From the NCBI RefSeq assembly GCF_014117325.1, contig NZ_CP059732.1:3671001-3735000 (forward strand): a stretch of DNA of 64,000 bases, read 5' to 3'. The position numbers and the translations under genes are program-made. The notes beneath the pieces are model-generated. The model was given only the letters and a program-made list of their open reading frames with translations, was not told the DNA's origin and ran no database searches. Each line of letters begins with the position of its first letter. The first letter of the stretch is position 1. Below, one piece after another: positions 17,610 through 25,832 of the stretch. Origin of the DNA: Spirosoma foliorum. GTDB lineage: Bacteria > Bacteroidota > Bacteroidia > Cytophagales > Spirosomataceae.

Positions 17610-18875
17610 ATGAACGTAACCACATTCAACGCCTTTAAGAGTTCTAATTACAGGCTTTTCTTTGCCGGACAATCTATTTCGCTGCTAGGCACCTGGATGC
17701 AGAAAACAGCCGTAAGCTGGGTGATCTACGCGCAAACTCACTCCAAGTTTATGCTGGGTGTCAGTGTATTTGCCACCCTGTTCCCATCTGCCTTATTGAC
17801 ACCCGTTGGCGGGGTCATTTCCGACCGCTACAATCGGTATCGGGTGTTGTTGCTGACACAGGTTTTATCTATGCTACAGGCCATTCTACTCACCGCAGTG
17901 GTCTTCTTTAAGGGTTATGCCGTTTGGGAAATTATCCTGTTGAGCGTTGTGCTGGGCCTAATCAATGCGTTCGATGTACCCGCCCGGCAGTCGCTGGTGT
18001 ATGAACTGGTCGATGATAAAAAAGACTTGCCCAATGCGCTGGCCCTGAACTCATCGATGGTCAATTTATCTAAACTACTCGGGCCAGCCATTGCCGGTAT
18101 TGCCATTGAGCACTTAGGCGAAGTAGTCTGTTTCGGGCTGAATGCCCTCAGTTTTGTAGCTGTTATTAGCTCACTCCTGCTCATGAAGCTGCCGAAATTC
18201 GTCGCCAAACTGCATACGAAGAATATTCTGGGCGAGTTGGTCGAAGGCTTTGTTTACGTGAAAGAAACGCCGACGATTCGGTTCATCATCCTTATGCTGG
18301 CGCTGATTAGCTTACTGGTATTGCCGTTTACCAGTCTGATGCCCGTTTACGCAAAAGATGTATTTCACGGAACAGCCTCCACATTCGGTTTGCTCGACAG
18401 TGCCATTGGGCTTGGGGCCTTTGCTGGCGCTATTTTCCTGGCTTCCCTCAAACCTAGCGCCAACCTGAATAAAATACTCACAATCAACACCTTTGTCTTT
18501 GGATCGGGGCTTATCTTATTTTCCTACACAGCCTGGTATCCATTAGCCTTGTTCTTTGTCTCCATTGGCGCCTTCGGCATGATGTCGCAGATTACGATCA
18601 ACAACACGCTCCTGCAAACGCAGGCGGCTCCGGCCATGCGCGGGCGAGTCATCAGCATGTTTGTCATGGTGTATGCCAGCACGTTGCCTATTGGTAGTCT
18701 GATTGTTGGAGCTATATCCGAGCATGTTGGTGTACAGGCAACTGTGCTTGGTCAGGGGATTCTGGCGCTTGGCATCGGTTTACTACACTTCCGTCATCTG
18801 CAAAAAAATAAGCCAACGAAACCAGTCTCTCCATCAACTGAAGCGATGCTTACCGAAGTAGCGCCAACAGCCTGA
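17610..18875 (+). CDS. MFS transporter (MFS_3 / EntS-like exporter)
   Basis: 421-aa proton-driven exporter with about 12 membrane segments. It starts FKSSNYRLFFAGQSISLLGT, typical of the MFS_3 subfamily, and has the loop 2-3 motif GGVISDRYNRYRVL and the NAFDVPARQSLVYELV segment of EntS-type proteins. The substrate is unknown; position under a MarR regulator suggests efflux of a toxic small molecule or siderophore-like compound. Full length, in a probable operon with flanking genes (gaps of 40 and 32 bp). Confidence 0.92.
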   Translation: MNVTTFNAFKSSNYRLFFAGQSISLLGTWMQKTAVSWVIYAQTHSKFMLGVSVFATLFPSALLTPVGGVISDRYNRYRVLLLTQVLSMLQAILLTAVVFFKGYAVWEIILLSVVLGLINAFDVPARQSLVYELVDDKKDLPNALALNSSMVNLSKLLGPAIAGIAIEHLGEVVCFGLNALSFVAVISSLLLMKLPKFVAKLHTKNILGELVEGFVYVKETPTIRFIILMLALISLLVLPFTSLMPVYAKDVFHGTASTFGLLDSAIGLGAFAGAIFLASLKPSANLNKILTINTFVFGSGLILFSYTAWYPLALFFVSIGAFGMMSQITINNTLLQTQAAPAMRGRVISMFVMVYASTLPIGSLIVGAISEHVGVQATVLGQGILALGIGLLHFRHLQKNKPTKPVSPSTEAMLTEVAPTA

Positions 18876-18907
18876 CAAACAAGCTAACAAATTAACTCTC
18901 AACACAC

Positions 18908-19486
18908 ATGGTAACTGCACTCGATCCGAACACGGCGCTTGTTTTAATTGATTTGCAAAACGCAATCGTAAAGATTCCATCCTCAACACCGATGGACGTT
19001 ATTCTGGCTAAGGCAGCCAAACTGGTAGCTGCTTTTCGGAAGGCCGCTTTGCCCATCGTCATCGTCACGGTCGACCCCAGGCGAGCGGGTGAGTCTACTA
19101 TACGTCGGGACGCCAAGTCACCTTCATTTTCTGCTTTACCCGACGAAGCTCTGGCAATAGTACCTGAGATAAAAACGGAATTTGATGACATTTTTATCAC
19201 CAAACACACCTGGGGCGCATTTCATGACACCAACCTTGACGGAGAGTTAAAGAAACGAGGTGTTACAGGTATTGTGCTAGCGGGTGTAGCCACCAGCAGA
19301 GGGGTAGAAAGTACTGCCCGAGCGGCCAGTGAACGAGGCTATAACATCGCCTTTGCACAGGATGCGATGGCCGATATAGTTGATAGTGCCCATGAAAACA
19401 GCCTGAACTTAATTTTCCCACGCCTTGGCGAAGTGGATGATACCGACGCCATCATTAGTATGTTAGAGCAGTTGGGAAGTCGTTAA
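18908..19486 (+). CDS. Isochorismatase-like hydrolase lacking the nucleophile cysteine
   Basis: 192-aa protein of the cysteine-hydrolase (isochorismatase-like) fold. The catalytic Asp is present in ALVLIDLQNAIV, and the catalytic Lys region is TKHTWGAFHDTNLD. At the nucleophile position, where the family has AT-x-x-Cys-Val, it reads VATSRGVESTARAASERGY, so the Cys is replaced by Gly. It is therefore unlikely to use normal cysteine chemistry; it may bind rather than hydrolyse, or belong to a variant subgroup. It is the last gene of the MarR-MFS unit. Confidence 0.85.
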   Translation: MVTALDPNTALVLIDLQNAIVKIPSSTPMDVILAKAAKLVAAFRKAALPIVIVTVDPRRAGESTIRRDAKSPSFSALPDEALAIVPEIKTEFDDIFITKHTWGAFHDTNLDGELKKRGVTGIVLAGVATSRGVESTARAASERGYNIAFAQDAMADIVDSAHENSLNLIFPRLGEVDDTDAIISMLEQLGSR

Positions 19487-19515
19487 GTTTTTAACGGCTT
19501 ATAAGAAACGATAGG

Positions 19516-20094
19516 CTAGGCTGACTTTAGGCCACGATATTCGGTGTGGTAATGCTGAATGTCCTGATTGAAATAATGCTTCAGCTCTTGCAGCGCCTTC
19601 CGCGCTCGTGTTTTAACGGTACCGATAGGCAGTTTCAGGTCATCGGCGGCCTCCTGGCTGGTATAATTTCGATAATACATGAGCTCAACAACAGCCTGAT
19701 ATTTGGGCGCTAACTGACTCAACAGCGACCGATTCAACATGCCTTCAGCAAGCCTTAGGTTGGTTGCAGTTACTTCGTGTTCGCCAATATAGGCCGCAGC
19801 TGTAGCTCGAACTTTCCTGGCTCTAAGTTCGTCCATAGCCAGATTACGGGTAATGGCCATTAACCAGGTAAACAGACGGCCTTGGCTAGGGCTGTAGTGT
19901 TGGCTATTTGTCCAGATTTTGACAAAAGCATCCTGAAGCAAATCTTCAGCACGAGCGGTATCTTTTAGCAAGCGAAGGAGTACACCATATAAAGCTGGTG
20001 AATACGAATCATAAATCAGGGAGAAATCAGCGGCTTTATGACTTTGCAGCGCACTTACCAGAACTTCTTCGTTGGGATAGGTAGTCATGTTCAT
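19516..20094 (-). CDS. ECF-type RNA polymerase sigma factor (sigma-70 family)
   Basis: Sigma factor of about 192 aa. Region 2 contains YDSYSPALYGVLLRLLKD and DLLQDAFVKIWTN, then the -10 recognition region GRLFTWLMAITRNLAMDEL. Region 4 is QLAPKYQAVVELMYYRNYTS, QEAADDLKLPIGTVKTRARK. The open frame extends to 20175, but ATGs at 20094 and 20088 remove a hydrophobic, non-conserved N-terminus, so I start at 20094. No anti-sigma (FecR or zinc-binding) gene lies next to it. Confidence 0.9.
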   Translation of the reverse strand: MNMTTYPNEEVLVSALQSHKAADFSLIYDSYSPALYGVLLRLLKDTARAEDLLQDAFVKIWTNSQHYSPSQGRLFTWLMAITRNLAMDELRARKVRATAAAYIGEHEVTATNLRLAEGMLNRSLLSQLAPKYQAVVELMYYRNYTSQEAADDLKLPIGTVKTRARKALQELKHYFNQDIQHYHTEYRGLKSA

Positions 20095-20385
20095 GTAGGC
20101 AAACAGGGAGAGAATGGCTATTTTTGTGATGGTCAACCCTATATAACTTGTGCATATAAAGCAGTTCACAGGCAAAGCGATAATAAAATCGTGCCACCAA
20201 CCCTGTAGTAGCTAAAAAGTGACAGAATTATTACCTGTGCCCTGTTCATTGGTCCCATAAGCCAGATCAGCTATAAAAAATGGGGTCATAATTCCCCATA
20301 AAATACTCAGTTACGTGGAATCCCCCCCTCTACCATCAAATCAGAAAGTAACTAAAAAACGAAGCAATTGGCAGGGCTCTTTGAC

Positions 20386-20437
20386 CGTTGAGTGTAGTCC
20401 TGAGACTACGTTCGAGTGTTATCCGGTCTCCGACCGG
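20386..20437. repeat. Interspersed repeat (CCGGTCGGAGACCGG family, copy 2, inverted)
   Basis: Reverse-complement copy of 15061-15110, with the ends CGTTGAG (20386) and TCTCCGACCGG (20437) conserved. It lies in the 1-kb stretch between the sigma factor and YtxH genes, where several reading frames exist only because of repeat sequence. Confidence 0.85.
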
Positions 20438-20500
20438 TTTTTCCAACTTATTTCACCGTATCCTCGATCTATGAGGACACCCACAGTATATACACATCTT

Positions 20501-20769
20501 ATTTCGGTCGCGTAGCGATCCAATGTTTGTAGAAAATAGTCAATCGGCTCCTTATGCTGGTCGCGTATTGAGTTTTACTAAATAAACGCGGTTTATTTTT
20601 TAATCTCACCGGGTTAAAACCCGGCGCAAAAACATAGAATGAATGAACTGCACCGGGTTAAAACCCGGTGAGATTGAAAAGTACATAGAAAAGTATTTTC
20701 CTCGATTAATTAGTGAAAATAAATTAGCGACCGAATTAAGCCCAAGTCCGATCGCTACGCGACCGAAAA
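20501..20769. repeat. Nested palindromic repeat
   Basis: Outer arms contain CGGTCGCGTAGCGATC (20505-20520) and its exact complement at 20750-20765. Within lies a second element whose 27-nt arms (20602-20628 and 20649-20675) each contain CACCGGGTTAAAACCCGG and pair with each other. The inner element is related to the one at 25071-25151. The rest of the gene-free region 20095-21137 shows nothing I can support. Confidence 0.85.
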
Positions 20770-21137
20770 TGAGGTGGGGATTATTTACTTTTCTACCGCA
20801 CGGGCGGCCCCAAAACATTCGATGCCTACAGCATCACTAGAAATTTGTATATACTCTAGGTGAGGACACAGACCGTGGATACAGGTTTAGCAACTAACAA
20901 TGCCAGCTGAGTCGATTAAAAACCGTTAATTTCAGTTTAACCGCTCGAATCTACTTTTAGTCTTCCTGAGAAATTCTCATTTTTGGTACTAAATAACGCC
21001 TATAAAGTTACCTACCACCTAGACCGTCAGTCGAAATAGCGGTTTAGATTACCGAAGGTATTGTTAGTTCGTTGTTCAGGGCTGGTATAGGTTTACAGAA
21101 ACCAGTTCATAACCATTCACCATTAGTTTCATTAGCT

Positions 21138-21347
21138 ATGAAAAATTACTTGCAAGGCCTCCTGACCGGTGTCGCAGCCGGATTATTAATTGGCTATCTG
21201 ACAGCTCCTAATTCGGGCAAAAAAACGCGCAAAAAGATTGTTAAGGTTCTAGACAGACAAGCCCGCGATTTAACGGACGGCATTAGCGATCAATGGGATC
21301 GGACCATCGCCATGGCCGAAGGTGTTGTTGACCGAGTGAGAGGGTAA
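21138..21347 (+). CDS. YtxH-domain protein
   Basis: 69-aa protein with one N-terminal membrane segment (GLLTGVAAGLLIGYLTAP) followed by the YtxH pattern NSGKKTRKKIVKVLDRQA and a charged helix. Such proteins are common in stress-related loci, with unclear molecular role. The frame is open from an upstream start at 21072, but the ATG at 21138 gives the standard YtxH start (MKNYLQGLLTG). It is monocistronic, with a hairpin about 50 bp after the stop. Confidence 0.87.
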   Translation: MKNYLQGLLTGVAAGLLIGYLTAPNSGKKTRKKIVKVLDRQARDLTDGISDQWDRTIAMAEGVVDRVRG

Positions 21348-21393
21348 ACGCAACTTGACAAGGTAATATACCAACTGCTCACAGACCGCACTA

Positions 21394-21428
21394 AACGAGG
21401 CCCTGATCGATGTGACCAGGGCTTCGTT
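21394..21428 (+). terminator. Hairpin after ytxH-like gene
   Basis: AACGA-GCCCTG and CAGGGC-CGTT arms with an 11-nt loop; followed by TCATTTG rather than a long T-run. A second hairpin, CCCTCACTAA / TTAGTGAGGG, lies at 21523-21552. Confidence 0.45.
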
Positions 21429-21666
21429 CATTTGAAGCTACTAGTAAGGAGAGGGGTGGAGTAAACTATGACACTTCACATGACTATCCACTGAATAAAA
21501 GACATCGGTTTATTTCCAGCAGCCCTCACTAATAAATCCTATTTAGTGAGGGATTTCATTTGCTTCGAACGCTACTTTTTCGGGAAAATCATGTGCCATT
21601 AAACGAAACTTGGCAGGCAAACTATAATGTCGCGATTCACCCTAAAAATGCCGTTTATACCCCCTA

Positions 21667-21694
21667 TTGAAGTGGTTTCAGGCTGTTAAATTTG
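21667..21694 (+). promoter_or_regulatory. Candidate promoter of the DoxX-family gene
   Basis: TAAATTTG (21687-21694) is an exact TAnnTTTG element, with TTG at 21667-21669 at a slightly short 17-nt spacing. It implies a 5'-UTR of about 60 nt before the ATG at 21764. Confidence 0.55.
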
Positions 21695-21763
21695 TATCGT
21701 TAGCCAATCGAACAACAACTACACAAGGCACAAATCAATTCAAACAACTTACCTTTTAAAGCT

Positions 21764-22168
21764 ATGAAAAAGACAAAAATCATTTATTGGATATTAACGG
21801 GCTTGTTTGCATTTGTTATGGCAGGTTCAGGGATTCCCAACATTATGGTCAACCCAATGTCGGTACAGGGTTTTCATGAAATGGGGTATCCAACCTATAT
21901 CATTCCGTTTCTGGGCTGGGCCAAGTTATTGGGTGCAATTGCCATTCTGGTTCCGGGATTTCCACGCCTTAAAGAGTGGGCCTATGCTGGGCTCATCTTC
22001 GATTTGCTGGGTGCTACGTATTCCGTCGCGAATAGTGGTAAAGCTATCGGCCAGTGGGCGCCTATTTTCATTTTTGTGGCGCTGGGTTTTGGCTCGTATT
22101 ATTTCTATCACAAGAAGCTGAAAGAAACAGCCGAGCTCACCGAAGAGTTGCAAATGAAGGTTGTTTAG
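21764..22168 (+). CDS. DoxX-family membrane protein
   Basis: 134-aa integral membrane protein with four hydrophobic segments (IIYWILTGLFAFVMAGSGIP, IIPFLGWAKLLGAIAILVPG, WAYAGLIFDLLGATYSVANS, WAPIFIFVALGFGSYYFYHK). The pattern GFHEMGYPTYIIPFLGWAKL is typical of DoxX-like proteins. Function within the family varies and is unassigned here. It is upstream of, and on the same strand as, the AraC/SDR cluster, but a strong hairpin (22203-22244) separates it from the AraC gene. Confidence 0.88.
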   Translation: MKKTKIIYWILTGLFAFVMAGSGIPNIMVNPMSVQGFHEMGYPTYIIPFLGWAKLLGAIAILVPGFPRLKEWAYAGLIFDLLGATYSVANSGKAIGQWAPIFIFVALGFGSYYFYHKKLKETAELTEELQMKVV

Positions 22169-22202
22169 TCCTAAGAGGCTTATCCATTGAGTACACAAGT
22201 AA

Positions 22203-22244
22203 GCGAATGCCTCTATGAGTAAAGCAACTCATAGAGGCATTCGC
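22203..22244 (+). terminator. Strong hairpin between DoxX and AraC genes
   Basis: Perfect 18-bp arms (GCGAATGCCTCTATGAGT, 22203-22220, with 22227-22244) and a 6-nt loop, 35 nt after the DoxX stop. Probably ends the DoxX transcript; no long T-run follows. Confidence 0.65.
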
Positions 22245-22292
22245 ATTTGTGCCAGTATTCAAAAAACGATTTGAATTCTGTAACTTTACCGC

Positions 22293-23195
22293 ATGGAAAA
22301 GACCGAAACCCTCGAAGAGTTTTACAAGAAGAAGTTTAACTGGCTACCCGAAAATCTTCAACAGGATATTGGTCATTTCAACGTATTTCGGCTGGAGGAT
22401 TGCCTGGGATTAGGTTCTCCTGGCGTGCAATACAGCCGTCGGGACTTTTACAAAGTCAGTTTGATACGGGGTAAAAACGTGTATCACTACGCCGATAAAA
22501 GTATCCAGATCAACGGCACGACGCTCATGTTTTTCAACCCGCACGTACCCTATACCTGGGAATCATTATCGGACGATAAAACGGGCTTCTTCTGCATATT
22601 CACAGAAGCCTTTTTCACCGAAAAGATTCGGGGAAGCCTAAGCGAACTACCAATGTTTATGGCTGGCAGTAAACCAGCCTATGTTCTTAACTCGATTCAG
22701 GATGAACACATTAGTGCCTTGTTCCTGAAAATGATTGATGAAATAGGCTCCGATTATCAATACAAGTATGATTTGCTGCGCAATTATGTGATGGAGGTGA
22801 TTCATTACGCGTTAAAAAGTCAACCCTCTGAAACACTCTACCAACATCAGGATGCAAAATCCCGAATTACGGCCGTTTTTGCCGAGTTGCTTGAGCGACA
22901 GTTTCCTATTGAATCACCTTCCCAGCGCTTTAAACTTCGTTCGGCCAGCGATTTTGCCCAGCAGCTATCCGTTCATGTCAATCATCTAAACCGGTCGATT
23001 CGGGAAACAACGGGTAAAACAACCACTGACTTCATTGCTGAACGAGTAGCCAGCGAAGCCAAAGCCTTATTAAAGCATACGGACTGGAATATTTCCGAAA
23101 TCAGCTACAGCCTAGGGTTCGACGAACCAGCCCATTTCAACTACTTTTTCAAGAAACAAACCCAGCTAACGCCTTCCGCTTTCCGAAATGTTTGA
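22293..23195 (+). CDS. AraC-family transcriptional regulator
   Basis: 300-aa regulator with an N-terminal cupin-like domain (residues ~40-120, NGTTLMFFNPHVPYTWESLS) and a C-terminal AraC double HTH (~190-300): ASDFAQQLSVHVNHLNRSIR, then WNISEISYSLGFDEPAHFNY and FKKQTQLTPSAFRN. It precedes two tandem SDR genes on the same strand by 82 bp. The first has a perfect -7 element but no -33 TTG, which fits activator dependence. It is probably their regulator (inference). Confidence 0.92.
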   Translation: MEKTETLEEFYKKKFNWLPENLQQDIGHFNVFRLEDCLGLGSPGVQYSRRDFYKVSLIRGKNVYHYADKSIQINGTTLMFFNPHVPYTWESLSDDKTGFFCIFTEAFFTEKIRGSLSELPMFMAGSKPAYVLNSIQDEHISALFLKMIDEIGSDYQYKYDLLRNYVMEVIHYALKSQPSETLYQHQDAKSRITAVFAELLERQFPIESPSQRFKLRSASDFAQQLSVHVNHLNRSIRETTGKTTTDFIAERVASEAKALLKHTDWNISEISYSLGFDEPAHFNYFFKKQTQLTPSAFRNV

Positions 23196-23247
23196 ATTTG
23201 GTAAGTAATGGTTTGGATGTCGCTAGTCCCTCCCCTATCCGGAGTCC

Positions 23248-23277
23248 TAATTTTGCCCTCGTTAAACGAGCAAAATT
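23248..23277 (+). promoter_or_regulatory. -7 element and adjoining palindrome before the tandem SDR genes
   Basis: TAATTTTG at 23248-23255 matches TAnnTTTG. Immediately after comes CTCGTTAAACGAG (23258-23270), a perfect 13-nt palindrome that extends imperfectly into AATTTTG/CAAAATT on both sides. It abuts the ATG at 23278, so the 5'-UTR would be very short or the palindrome may act as an operator. No TTG is present at -33. Confidence 0.6.
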
Positions 23278-24111
23278 ATGGACACTCAAAAAGTATGGTT
23301 TATTACAGGCGCTTCTAAGGGACTAGGACTCAGTCTGGTTAACCAACTACTAGCCGAAGGCCATTCCGTAGCAGGCACCTCCCGAAACATTGATCAACTG
23401 ATTCAGGCGGTTGGTTCAACAAGCGCTCAATTTCTACCGCTACAGGTCGACCTTGCCAATGAACAAAGTGTAGCCCAGGCACTTCAGAAAACCCACGACA
23501 CGTTTAAGCATATCGATGTCGTTGTAAATAATGCAGGTTACGGCATTGGCGGTAGCATTGAAGAGCTGACCGATCAGGAAACACGCGACAGTTTTGACAT
23601 TAACGTATTTGGTACGTTGAATGTGATTCGCCACGTGCTGCCTTTTCTACGCGCTCAGCAGTCGGGACATATCATTAACATTTCGTCCATTGCCGGAATA
23701 ACAGCCAATACTGGCTGGGCTATTTATGCAGCTACGAAGTATGCCGTCATGGGGCTTTCCGAAGTGCTGGCCGATGATGTTAAATCGTTCGGTATCAACG
23801 TAACGGTGGTGGCTCCGGGTGCTTTTCGGACGAGTTTCCTATCAACAGAATCCCTGCTTTTGACCAAACACCCCATCGACGCCTATGAGCAGGTTAGGGC
23901 TTCTCATGCCAAATACCTGAGCATGGATGGGGTACAGGCAGGCGATCCAGCAAAAGCCGCAGCCGCCATGATCCAGATCGCAAATGAAGCAAATCCTCCG
24001 CTGTACTTACTCTTAGGTAGTGACGCCTATCAGCGGGCACTAACCAAAATCGACCTGCTTGGCAAAGCATTTACAAGCCAGGAAGAACTAACAAAATCAA
24101 CTGATTTCTAA
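23278..24111 (+). CDS. Short-chain dehydrogenase/reductase (tandem copy 1)
   Basis: 277-aa SDR with the cofactor motif TGASKGLGLSLV, NNAGYGIGGSIEELT, catalytic Ser in ISSIAG and Tyr-x3-Lys in YAATKYAVMG. It is closely similar along its whole length to the next gene (24139), so the two arose by tandem duplication. The substrate is unknown. It is preceded by an AraC-family regulator and an unusual -7/palindrome arrangement. Confidence 0.92.
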   Translation: MDTQKVWFITGASKGLGLSLVNQLLAEGHSVAGTSRNIDQLIQAVGSTSAQFLPLQVDLANEQSVAQALQKTHDTFKHIDVVVNNAGYGIGGSIEELTDQETRDSFDINVFGTLNVIRHVLPFLRAQQSGHIINISSIAGITANTGWAIYAATKYAVMGLSEVLADDVKSFGINVTVVAPGAFRTSFLSTESLLLTKHPIDAYEQVRASHAKYLSMDGVQAGDPAKAAAAMIQIANEANPPLYLLLGSDAYQRALTKIDLLGKAFTSQEELTKSTDF

Positions 24112-24138
24112 TCCATTACACTAAAGCCAAGTATAATT

Positions 24139-25014
24139 ATGAGTACTCCATTGCAACCAAGTAAAAAAGTATGGTTTGTTACAGGCGCGTCAAAAGGCCT
24201 GGGACTTTCATTAGTAAAACAATTATTGGAGCAAGGTTTCCAGGTGGCCGCTACTTCCAGAAACAAAGATGACCTTCGCCGGGCTGTTAGTGTTGACAAT
24301 GAAAGCTTCCTTCCATTAGCTGTCGATCTAAAAACCGAAACCAGTGTCGATCAAGCGATTAATGCCACCATTGCGCAGTTTGGCCATATCGATGTGGTGG
24401 TCAACAATGCGGGTTATGGACTATTGGGCAGCCTTGAAGAACTAACCGACCGGGAAGCGCGCGAAAATTTCGACGTCAATGTATTTGGATCACTGAACGT
24501 GATTCGGGCCGTGATGCCTCATCTTCGGGAACAACAGTCGGGGCATATTTTTAACATCTCGTCGATTGGCGGTTTCACGGGTAACTTCCCAGGTTTTGGG
24601 ATTTATTGCGCCACCAAGTTTGCCGTCGAAGGTTTTTCGGAATCACTTGCTGCCGAAGCGAAAGCGTTTGGCATCAACGTGACAATTGTTTCGCCCGGCT
24701 ATTTTAGAACTGATTTCCTGACAGCTTCTTCACTAGGCGTTCCTTCTCGTCAGATCGACGCGTATGAAGCCGTTCGGGCCAGTCAGCAGGCGCACCAGGC
24801 CGAGATCAACGGTAACCAACCCGGCGATCCTGAAAAAGCAGTTGCGGCTTTGATTCAAGTAGCATCGGCAGAGAACCCACCCTTGCATTTATTCCTGGGT
24901 CAGGACGCTTACGACATGGCCTACACCAAAATCAACAGCGTTCAAAGCGATTTAGAAACCTGGAAAGCGGTTACGGTTTCGACAGGTTTTGCGACTGAGA
25001 ATGCTGCTGTTTAA
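24139..25014 (+). CDS. Short-chain dehydrogenase/reductase (tandem copy 2)
   Basis: 291-aa SDR: TGASKGLGLSLVKQLLEQGF, NNAGYGLLGSLEELTDREAR, ISSIGG and YCATKFAVEG give the complete cofactor and catalytic set. The 27-bp gap to the preceding SDR gene indicates one transcript. It differs from its paralogue mainly in the C-terminal substrate-binding region (SSLGVPSRQIDAYEAVRASQ), so the substrates may differ. A large palindromic repeat follows at 25025. Confidence 0.92.
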   Translation: MSTPLQPSKKVWFVTGASKGLGLSLVKQLLEQGFQVAATSRNKDDLRRAVSVDNESFLPLAVDLKTETSVDQAINATIAQFGHIDVVVNNAGYGLLGSLEELTDREARENFDVNVFGSLNVIRAVMPHLREQQSGHIFNISSIGGFTGNFPGFGIYCATKFAVEGFSESLAAEAKAFGINVTIVSPGYFRTDFLTASSLGVPSRQIDAYEAVRASQQAHQAEINGNQPGDPEKAVAALIQVASAENPPLHLFLGQDAYDMAYTKINSVQSDLETWKAVTVSTGFATENAAV

Positions 25015-25024
25015 TTGAGTTGAT

Positions 25025-25174
25025 TGTACCCACGGTCTCATAGATTCTAAGAAATTAATCGCTGATATTTTTTCACTCTCGCCGGGTTAAAACCCAGCGC
25101 ATCTGATTCTTCTATGTTTTTGCACCGGGTTTTAATCCGGCGAGAGTGAAAGTTAACTACCGACCGTGGGTACA
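25025..25174. repeat. Nested palindromic repeat
   Basis: Outer arms TGTACCCACGGTC (25025-25037) and GACCGTGGGTACA (25162-25174) are perfect complements. Inner 31-nt arms (25071-25101 and 25121-25151) contain GCCGGGTTAAAACCC and pair with few mismatches. The outer arms match the 5222-5354 family and the inner ones the 20602-20675 family, so this looks like one element inside another. Confidence 0.87.
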
Positions 25175-25205
25175 CTATAAATCCTGCTAAAAATTAGTTT
25201 TCTAT

Positions 25206-25221
25206 CTTGCCAAATGACAAG
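25206..25221 (+). promoter_or_regulatory. Putative Crp/Fnr-family operator (site 1)
   Basis: CTTGCCAAATGACAAG, 33 bp upstream of the Crp/Fnr-family gene. Its centre is 29.5 nt before a candidate -7 element, TAATTTGG (25243-25250). Site 2 at 25833 differs by one base and has the same spacing. Confidence 0.7.
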
Positions 25222-25254
25222 TCTGCTTACCTGAGCACATCGTAATTTGGCTTC

Positions 25255-25827
25255 ATGGAAAACCTTATCAATTATCTGCTACAGTTCGGGCAACTCAACC
25301 CACACCAAATTGACCTGATCAAAAGCAAGGCGATTACAAAAAAGTTGGCCCGCGATCACTTCTATTTTGAAGCGGGAAAAGTACAGCGCGAAGTGGCTTT
25401 TCTGACCGAAGGCATTATCCGGATTTGCTACTACAACCGCGATGGCGATGAAATTACTAAGTACTTTCTGGACGAGAATCATTTCGTTGTCGATGTGAAC
25501 AGTTATACGCTCCAAATTCCGACGGTAGAATATGCGCAGGCTATCACAGACTGCGAGCTGGTCATCATCTCCCGAGAAGCGATGGAGGAATTATCCATGA
25601 CGATCATCGGTTGGGACGCCATTATCAACAAAATCACCGTCAAAGGTATGGCGGATAAAGTCAACAGAATCAGTCCAATGCTGGCCGAAGATGCGACCGA
25701 ACGCTATCTGAATTTCATGAAGACATTCCCGAATCTGGCTCATCGCATTCCTCAACTATACCTGGCCTCGTTTTTGGGCATTACTCCTACCTCGTTAAGT
25801 CGCATCAGACGGCAAATTAGCGAATAG
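25255..25827 (+). CDS. Crp/Fnr-family transcriptional regulator
   Basis: 190-aa regulator. Residues ~20-125 are a cyclic-nucleotide-binding-like beta-barrel (LARDHFYFEAGKVQREVAFL, GIIRICYYNRDGDEITKYFL); the phosphate-binding cassette is not classical, so the ligand is unclear. The short C-terminal HTH is TERYLNFMKTFPNLAHRIPQ, then LYLASFLGITPTSLSRIRRQ. The pattern is that of the small Bacteroidota Crp group. A palindrome upstream is repeated before the following SDR gene, suggesting autoregulation and control of that gene. Confidence 0.9.
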   Translation: MENLINYLLQFGQLNPHQIDLIKSKAITKKLARDHFYFEAGKVQREVAFLTEGIIRICYYNRDGDEITKYFLDENHFVVDVNSYTLQIPTVEYAQAITDCELVIISREAMEELSMTIIGWDAIINKITVKGMADKVNRISPMLAEDATERYLNFMKTFPNLAHRIPQLYLASFLGITPTSLSRIRRQISE

Positions 25828-25832
25828 CGCTT

